Shown: positions 57,137 through 64,000 of the stretch, in pieces
Layout of the letters: each line of letters opens with the position of its first letter
Numbering within the stretch: position 1 is the stretch's first letter
Source: Astrocystis sublimbata
Taxonomy: Eukaryota > Ascomycota > Sordariomycetes > Xylariales > Xylariaceae
Assembly: GCA_022453515.1 (NCBI GenBank)
Contig: JAJNNY010000031.1
Span: 310,001 to 374,000 of the forward strand
Direction of reading: 5' to 3'
Length of the DNA stretch: 64,000 nt
Program-made: the position numbers and the translations under genes
Notes under the pieces: generated by a model
What the model was told of the DNA's origin: nothing
Seen by the model: the letters and a program-made list of their open reading frames with translations, nothing else
Database searches by the model: none

Positions 57137-58443
57137 TCAAGATGCACTCTTCTTAAGCCTAGTAGATCGCCTCCTCCCAGGGTCAGCTGGTGGAGATGTA
57201 GCCAATTTTTCGGTGGTCTTGCGACCTCGTTTCGGCTTCTGTTCCTCTCCCTTCGCAGATTTGGACTCGTCCTCTTCCTCCTTGATAGTATTTTGAGCAG
57301 TCTTCTTCACTCTCTTTGCAGGGCGCCCTTCTGATGCGACCTCTTCGTCGCCAGCCTCATTTTGATCAGCGTCGAAAAAGCGACTTTCCGTCGTCTTCTC
57401 CCTTGCTGCCTTCGTCCTCGTCTTCTTCGTTTTTGTTTTTGTTTTCGTCTCAGACTCAGATTCCGGCTCCTCTGCCTTGACAGCCGCCGTCACGCGACCC
57501 GTCTTTTTCTGTCTGCTGGGAACCACACAGCTCGTGCGGCCGCCGACGGTCAGAAACACAATCTTCTCGCCGTTGGGCAGCGTCTTCGCAGCGTCCTTCT
57601 TGCCCTTGCCCCAGCGGTGATGGAACAGCCAGTCCGGAGGGAACATGTCCGAGTCGCCGAGATTGCCGACCGCCGTGTCGCAGACGTAGCAGACGGCCTT
57701 GTACAGCTTCGCAATCTCGGCGTCGGAGAAGTCGTCGCTGTATTGCTCGGGATGCAGCTCGGCCTGGTACATGATCTCGTCGCCGACCCAGTTGCCGATG
57801 CCGCTGATCATGGCCTGGTCGAGCAGCAGTGCTTTGACGGGGACGTGGCGCCCCTTCATCTTGGTGCTCAGGTAGGACTCTGTGAACAGCTCGCGGTCGA
57901 CCACGGGGTCGGGCCCGTTCTCCTTCAGCGGCGTGTTGGACCTGATCTCGGCGCCGGGACAGTCGACGAGGCGGATGCGGCCGAAACGGCGTGCGTCCGT
58001 GTATGCCACGCACACGCGTGGGTCGCTGTCCGTCTCGAGGTGGAACTTCCAGAACTTGGGCGGCCAGGCCTCCTTCTCCGCGTCGTTCATGCGGTCTGCG
58101 TAGCGGGTGTATGCCGTCTGTGCTCCGCGGATGTGGATCCAGCCGGTCATGCCGAAGTGCATGACGGGATGGGGCGGTGTGTTGAGTTCGAGCCAGAAGT
58201 ACTTGCCCTGGCTGCCTGCGCTCACGACGCGCTTCCCCGCCAGCGCTGTTTGGAAGGCCGAGCCGCTGGTGCCGACTTTGCCGAAGACGTTGGCGTCATC
58301 TTGGGCGACGACTTTGCTAATCGTCTTGCCGACTAGGTGTTGTCGTAGGAAGTGTGTTACACGCGCGACTTGGAGTGATCATGTTAGCTCAGTTCATGTT
58401 TTAATGACCCTCTTCACATCATACCTTCAGCGATTTCAGGCAT
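57137..58443 (-). CDS. formamidopyrimidine-DNA glycosylase/AP lyase (Fpg/MutM type)
   Basis: A bifunctional base-excision-repair glycosylase removing oxidised purines. Two exons: a 19-nt first exon 58443-58425 and 58368-57137, with a 57-nt intron (GTATGA donor, GAGCTAAC branch site, CCAAG acceptor, phase 1), giving 416 residues. The start is MPEIAEVARVTHFLRQHLVG; Pro2 and Glu3 are the catalytic residues, confirming the tiny first exon. Further motifs are HPVMHFGMTGWIHIRG, TDARRFGRIRLVD, KALLLDQAMISGIGNWVGDE with the expected helix-two-turn-helix, and PDWLFHHRWGKGKK. The C-terminal finger lacks the four zinc cysteines (IVFLTVGGRTSCVVPSRQKK), as in the zincless plant and fungal branch. A long Lys/Glu-rich tail (about 140 residues) with nuclear-signal-like clusters follows. 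Confidence 0.93.
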
Positions 58444-60359
58444 GACAAGCTAGATTTGGTCTGGCGACGATGAGATCAATTATAAATTATTGTGCTGGTG
58501 ATGCACTTTCTGTTTGAGCAATGGGGCATGTATTTTGCTATCTACAGTTGGATCGTCGCAATGAACTTTGATGTTAATGAGCTGTGTTGTTCACTTCCCC
58601 AGGTCCTCAGGCACCTAACCTCAGGCAGTTACCGCGGTACCTACCTAGGTAGGCTTCGTGAGGTCATTTGGTTGAGGCTGAAAGGAGGGCGTGTCGTGGC
58701 GCGACCTTTCTGCGCCGCTCTCACCGCGTCATCACCTGACCATCTGCGAGTAGGTACCTTTTTTTGAACTTGAGCCGCCATCTCCAAAGTAACCTAACTT
58801 GAGGTCTGTGCGTTTGGATAGTTCCCTATCGATCGACCTTCCTTCCGTTGAGCCTGTATCCAGCCTACATATCCGAGCATATCCACAGCTGCACCAAACG
58901 CTGCAGCATTCTGGTTCCTATGTATTCATGGTGACAACAATGACGCACACGGTGCTCTATGATAAGTCAATCCGTACTGTATGTAATCGACGTGCTGCAC
59001 GCTACTGCAGGTTTGCGACACCGACTCAGCTTGCGATTTGCGAAGTACATCGGTTCCGTGATGGGAAGGTGACAGAGACTGGAGGCTCTTCTTCGTACGC
59101 ATACACCAAGCCATCGGCATGCCCATCATCCAGATGTAGATGCAATGTAAACGAGAGACGAGAGAGAGAGTGCCTAAACCTAAGCTTGAATAGTGCTCAA
59201 GTTCCTGTCTTCGGTTAAGGCCAGGACGTCTCAGGGCTAGACTCGCATCGAATCGATGCCATGGCTTGCACACAGCATGAAGTGGCGTTATCCCGCCTCC
59301 AACGTCTCAACATTTAGGCTTGCGAAGGTACATCTTGCCTGCCGGATCGGTGAGGCTTGGGGGAGAGAGGCTCACTCTGTTTCTTCATCTACGGATTATT
59401 CGAATATTTCCAAGCCAGACATGGCCTCAGATCATAAGAGATAGTTTCTGGATCAATTAGTCAAAATAAAGAAAGAACGTGTCATCTTCGTTTACGCCTG
59501 ACTGTAGATAAGTACCTACTCAAAATAGGCCGATATGTGCATGTAAGTAGTGGGGGCAGTGAGGTGTGGCAGAAGGTGCTACAACAGGCGCTCTGCAGCA
59601 AGTTTCTAGCAGGGTACCTCAACTACCTACAGAGGCAGCCGCTCACCCGACCACTCATACACCTGCAATTACAGGTCATACAGGTCATCCAGGCATCGTG
59701 TACGGTGCTCCGTCGCCTGAGACGTGGTACGGCCGCCTACAGCAGAGTTTTTTCCTGCTTGTCTCACGCACGCACGCGAAAGGAGCCCCGCGGAAAAAGG
59801 TGGGCCCTCGTCCAGAGCAAGCCAAGCCAAAAAGGTGCCCTGGCGAGCACTGGTGGTTCCGCTCGATCAAACCACAAGTCATTCAAACCCTCTGATCCAT
59901 CCAACCTCGAACCCGATTTTTTTTCTCTCCGACCATGTCTGGCACTAGCAACAAAGCTCTGCATTCACCTGCCATCTGCCGTTGCGCGTCTTCATCATGA
60001 TTCCTCTCTAGCACCGACAGACCCTATCCCTCTGCACACCACGAGCGGGAGCAATTTTGCAACTGCAGCAGTCTCCTTCCGCCCCCAACCCAGACATCGC
60101 CATCTGCTCTGCTCTCTCTCACTTGCCTATTATAGACCTCGGGTGTTCAACTGCCTGCTGCACCCACCGCGATCGGAGCATACAGCGCTAATTCAACCAG
60201 CCTTGCTTCGAAATCTCGAGCAATTGACCAGACGAGAGAATCCCCTCCCTCTCGCCTTGCTATTGCCTGGTCTCTTCGGGCGACGCTTGTTGCCGGGCAG
60301 CCTTCCCGTCCCTATATCCATCGCCTCTGCCTAGAGTGGTCGCTTGAAACCCCTCCGAC
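58444..60359. other. long divergent intergenic region with PRS leader
   Basis: Between the Fpg-type gene (-) and the PRPP synthetase gene (+). An open frame of 265 codons at 59537-60334 is Ser/Pro/Leu-rich, without domains or family resemblance; it overlaps C/T-rich sequence typical of a long 5' leader. No RNA gene was recognised. Confidence 0.4.
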
Positions 60360-61930
60360 ATGGTCCGCAATATCGTCATTCTTGGCGGGAACTCCCACCC
60401 GATCCTGACCGAGAGTATATGCAATATACTCGGTCTGCCCGTCAGCAATCGCATCTTGTCCAAATTCTCCGTCGGCGAGTCGCGCTGTGAGATCCAGGAC
60501 TCGGTCCGCGGCAAAGATGTCTTCATCATCCAGTCTGGTGGTGGGTCGGTGAACGACCACCTCGTGGAGCTCTGTATCAGTACGTGATGTGACGTAGCTT
60601 GACTGCAAAGACTGCAAAGTCACAGGCGTGGTGCTGACCACGACTCTAGTGATCTCGGCTTGCAAGATAGGATCGGCCAAGCGAGTGACTGCAGTTCTTC
60701 CTTTGTTCCCCTACTCGCGACAGCCCGACCTTCCCTACAACAAATCAGGAGCTCCCCTCTCGAAGCCTCCGACTGAGGTTCCCAAGGACAAGTACACCTT
60801 CGAAAGCGTGCCCGCAACACCAGCTCCTGGAATTGACAAGAGCGCGGGTTTCAATCAAGACACCGACATGTCGAGACTCATGAGAACAAGCAGCCTCAAC
60901 AATGGGACCAACGGAAATGGCCACGGATTGACCAACGGCAACTTCCGTACTAATGGGGGCGCAAGTTCATCGGCCATGGACCCGACGCCGCCGCCTCGCC
61001 CCGGTCTCACGGCAATGCACACCCAGAGCTTCACCACCCACGACTTGCAGAACCCTGCTCTCGTGAGCACGTTCAAAGCCAAGCCCGGATACAAACGATG
61101 GGTTGCCCAAGCAGGCACCCTGGTAGCAGATCTTCTCACGTGTGCAGGTGCAGATCAGTATGTACTGTTTGGCCTACCCTTTTATGGCTTGTTACCTGGG
61201 TCTTTGCGCTTGGGTGTGCCCACGCTTAACCTGAGCACGTGATGCCATGAACTGTGAGCTTGAAGGATACTGACTAGTATTTTAGTGTGGTTGCGCTAGA
61301 CCTTCATGATCCCCAATACCAAGGGTTTTTCGACATTCCCATGGACAATCTCTATGGTCGCCCCTTGCTCCAGCGCTACATACAACAAAACATTCCCGAC
61401 TATAGAGACGCCGTTATTGTGAGTCCAGATGCGGGCGGTGCCAAGCGAGCTACTGCTATTGCCGATAGCCTGGGGATGGACTTTGCCCTTATTCACAAGG
61501 TAAGAAGAAGATCTCATGATGAGTGGCCCCTACTTAACCAAATCCTCAGGAACGACGACCCACGCGGATCACAGACCGACAAAATGCCACCATGATGCTG
61601 GTAGGCAATGTCGCCCATCGTGTCTGCATTCTGATCGACGACCTGGTCGATACCGCCAACACCATCACCCGGGCTGCTAAGCTACTGCGCAAGGAACGCG
61701 CAACGACCGTCTATGCGTTGATAACCCACGGCGTTTTCAGCGGGGACGCGATACAGCGTATCAACCTCTCGGCCATCGATAAGATTGTCGTTACCAACTC
61801 GGTTCCTCAGGATGAGCACCGGAAACGGTGCCACAAGCTGGACGTGTTGGACATCTCGCCGGTGTTTGCCGAGGCTATCCGTCGGATCCACCATGGCGAG
61901 TCCATCAGCGTTTTGTTCCAGCATGATTGA
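60360..61930 (+). CDS. PRS: ribose-phosphate pyrophosphokinase subunit (PRPP synthetase)
   Basis: Makes PRPP from ribose 5-phosphate and ATP for nucleotide, His and Trp synthesis. Four exons, 60360-60579, 60650-61157, 61286-61499 and 61550-61930. The three introns of 70, 128 and 50 nt have GTACGT, GTATGT and GTAAGA donors, and all joins are in frame. The product is 440 residues. Motifs are [60 protein letters not shown] with the RQ ATP-site pair, [36 protein letters not shown] and the PRPP loop [12 protein letters not shown]. An insertion of roughly 110 residues after [15 protein letters not shown], rich in Asn, Gly and Thr, interrupts the ATP-binding half. Such insertions are known in the yeast Prs1/Prs5-type subunits, so this is probably a regulatory subunit of a hetero-oligomer. 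The exact orthologue among Prs1-5 is not decided. Confidence 0.93.
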
Positions 61931-63799
61931 GACATTATGGGACACCACGTTCACCCTTTCCGGGTTATTTTTACCAAAAATCTGCAGGATCGCGGGTGCC
62001 AAAGTACAGTGCAGCATGATACACGCTACAGAAAGAAAACTGCTGGGGAGGCAGGCTGCACGTTGCACGTGGTCTTTTTCACCGCCGCGGATCCGAAGAC
62101 ATGGCTGCCGGCGCATTCGTTCTTGTTCATGTTTTATCTTGGACTTGAGGTTGATGACGTATCTCTTGTAGCTACAGACTATTTGTTTGAGCCGAGACCA
62201 GCGATGAAGTCGTTTCAAAGGTAAGATGGTGTGTCGTATGAACAGTATCCCGCCTTGCCCCCGCCTGGGAAAGGATGCGCTCGGGCACGCTCAACAACGA
62301 TGGGCATGCTTTGCTTGGATGGGATCATCCGGACACGCATACAACAGCAGCATGGGGTAATATCTCAAAATTGGGAGTATTCGAGAGGTTTGCTAGAAAA
62401 GCGTACCTCAATTAGATCTTTGCGCTCGCTCCACGGCTTGTTGTGATGTCAGTGTCAGTGTCAGTGTCAGTGACATGCATGATTGCGAGTCTTCGGTATG
62501 TATGCCAGCAGTGTCAGCCACGAGGCGGAAGGATTCAGAATCGGTACAGTAAACGGCTATAGACTCGACTGCGTGGGACGACGATGCGTCCATGTCGGCA
62601 GGGGTTCCAGGGACTGTGCCCCAGAGAAGAGACGAAGACATGTGAAGAATGACAGAAAGGCTACAACAGGACCTACATAGGTTTATACCAAGAAAATGTC
62701 ATATACGATGATAGTATTATGAGTGTCTACTTCCACGTTGCATGTTTCAAGTACGAGTAGTATTCGACACAGCGACTTAAACTGATTATTGAAGCCTTCA
62801 TGACCCTCCTCGCCTGGCAGAATAACGCAATGGGCAAGAATTAAGTGGAGGGTGCCCACCTGACTGACCCACTACATGGTTAGTACATGAATTCCGGGGT
62901 CGATAAAGAACCTAGGCGCTGAAGATGAGCTACCTCGGCATGTGCTCCAGGTCTCCACGGCCGGCACTGCGACGGGCATGATACAGATACAGCCGTTCAT
63001 CCAGCCCAGTTTCTCGGCTGTTCATCCAGGAGATTTACTTACATATCACCTGCACCGTTCCCCTCCATCCCGACTTTTTGCATATCTCACTCCAGCATAG
63101 ACAACTTATTCAACATTGACAACAGGCGCATCACCAACGCATCAAGCTAATTCACAGCTACTTGCTACCTATATAGCTGCCCGGTATATTCCACCGTCGG
63201 TATGGACTCCCACCACCCCGACTCATTTCATTCCATCCAACTAAAGCGCGGGTCCTCGAGCTAACAAGCAAGCGGGATGCAGTAGCTGCGATAACGGTCC
63301 TCATTCGGCACCTACACTCACCTACAGCACAGCCCTGCGGTCGCTGGACTCGACGCCGTTGGGACCACTTTCCCTTAATCCGCAAGGCAGGCATTGAGAA
63401 CGAAAGGTGCTGAGAAGGTTGTCTCGGTCGGCTCCCAAGACATTAGTTGCATCACAGGCGCATCACAAGCCAAAATTCCCCAATCCCTCAACACCGAGCT
63501 ACCTACCGGTCATCGTCATTGGGCAATTGCCACCATATCCCTTTCCTTCCTTGCAGCAATTCCATCTTAATTAGGTAATCCTGCGTGCGACTACCGTTAC
63601 ATTGCCAACAACGACAAATCTATCTACCTATTCATCTGCACGTAACTCTCAAGTCAAGTCACTCGACGACAGACGCCATACCCGACTTAGGTATATTCGA
63701 GAAACGGTCCGATCCGAGACTCGATACCAATACGACACAATACCCACCCACATACCTACCTACACCCGCTCTGTAAGCCAGCCAGCCAGCCCGCCCAAC
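61931..63799. other. intergenic between PRS and PEX11
   Basis: About 1.9 kb with only short frames. The last few hundred bases before 63800 are C/T/A-rich and likely form the PEX11 leader. A small hexamer repeat is listed separately. Confidence 0.4.
62448..62473. repeat. hexanucleotide microsatellite (GTCAGT)n
   Basis: About four tandem copies of GTCAGT in non-coding sequence downstream of the PRPP synthetase gene. Confidence 0.75.
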
Positions 63800-64000
63800 A
63801 TGGTCGCCGACGCCCTCGTCTACCACCCCTCGGTGTCGCACTACCTGCGCTTCGTCGCGACGACAGCGGGGCGCGACAAGGTTCTGCGTCTGCTGCAGTA
63901 CTTCTCGCGGTTCTACGCGTGGTACCTGCTGCGGACGAACGCGACGCGCACCGAGATCGCGCCCTACGAGGCCGTCAAGAAGTCCTTCGGCGCCACGCGC
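63800..64000 (+). CDS. PEX11: peroxisomal membrane protein Pex11, first 67 codons (partial)
   Basis: Pex11 drives elongation and division of peroxisomes from the inner side of the membrane. Only the first 67 codons lie in the window. The start MVADALVYHPSVSHYLRFVA, then GRDKVLRLLQYFSRFYAWYL with the conserved amphipathic helix, and APYEAVKKSFG match filamentous-fungal Pex11 closely. The frame is open to the window edge, with no intron yet. The leader upstream is C/A-rich. Confidence 0.9.
   Translation, partial: MVADALVYHPSVSHYLRFVATTAGRDKVLRLLQYFSRFYAWYLLRTNATRTEIAPYEAVKKSFGATR

Noticed and set aside
59537..60334. 265-codon open frame upstream of the PRPP synthetase gene
   Set aside because: Composition is simple and Ser/Pro/Leu-rich, with no domain, and several frames are open here. 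It most likely reflects the C/T-rich 5' leader.
1..64000. Search for CRISPR arrays, bacterial operons, ribosome-binding sites and plasmid features
   Set aside because: The sequence is eukaryotic with spliceosomal introns; no such features were seen.

Overview
The window is nuclear DNA of a filamentous ascomycete (Pezizomycotina, most likely a Sordariomycete). The genes carry short introns (about 47-280 nt) with GTRAGT/GTATGT-type donors, CTAAC/CTGAC branch sites and CAG/TAG acceptors. The proteins are typical fungal orthologues, and genes lie on both strands without operons. I saw no convincing tRNA, rRNA, CRISPR array or intact transposon.

Left part (about 0.6-27 kb): conserved housekeeping genes, many concerned with genome maintenance. 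In order: Mcm10 (-), RNase H2 subunit B/Rnh202 (+), DASH subunit Duo1 (-), an unnamed Ser/Pro-rich nuclear-type protein (+), the SurE-TTL fusion Pby1 (+), the BRCT protein Brc1/Rtt107 (+), ESCRT-II Vps25 (-), a decayed fungal-specific gene (-) and kinetochore Ndc80 (-). Next come an OB-fold-like protein (+) and a GPI-type KP4-like secreted protein (-).

Middle part (about 29-46 kb): an accessory island. It holds a phosphotransferase-fold kinase (+), an F-box/LRR-type fragment (-), a 117-residue unknown (-), three related fungal kinase-type genes (one apparently intact, one broken, one reduced to the N-terminal part), a HET-domain gene and a DUF6594 membrane protein. The content recalls fungal allorecognition or innate-immunity gene sets, and several members carry single-base frame breaks. 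Just upstream of the HET domain lie five well-formed introns separated by four 3-nt microexons, all in phase 0. I regard this as the most unusual structure in the window.

Right part (about 47-64 kb): a conserved unknown (+), a class I alpha-mannosidase of GH47 with one frame break (-), a secreted type-B carboxylesterase (-), a large Ser/Pro-rich conserved unknown (+), a zincless Fpg/MutM-type DNA glycosylase (-), a PRPP synthetase subunit (+) and the first exon of Pex11 (+), cut by the window edge. All exon boundaries were inferred by eye from splice consensus plus reading frame and protein family knowledge; no alignment was run.
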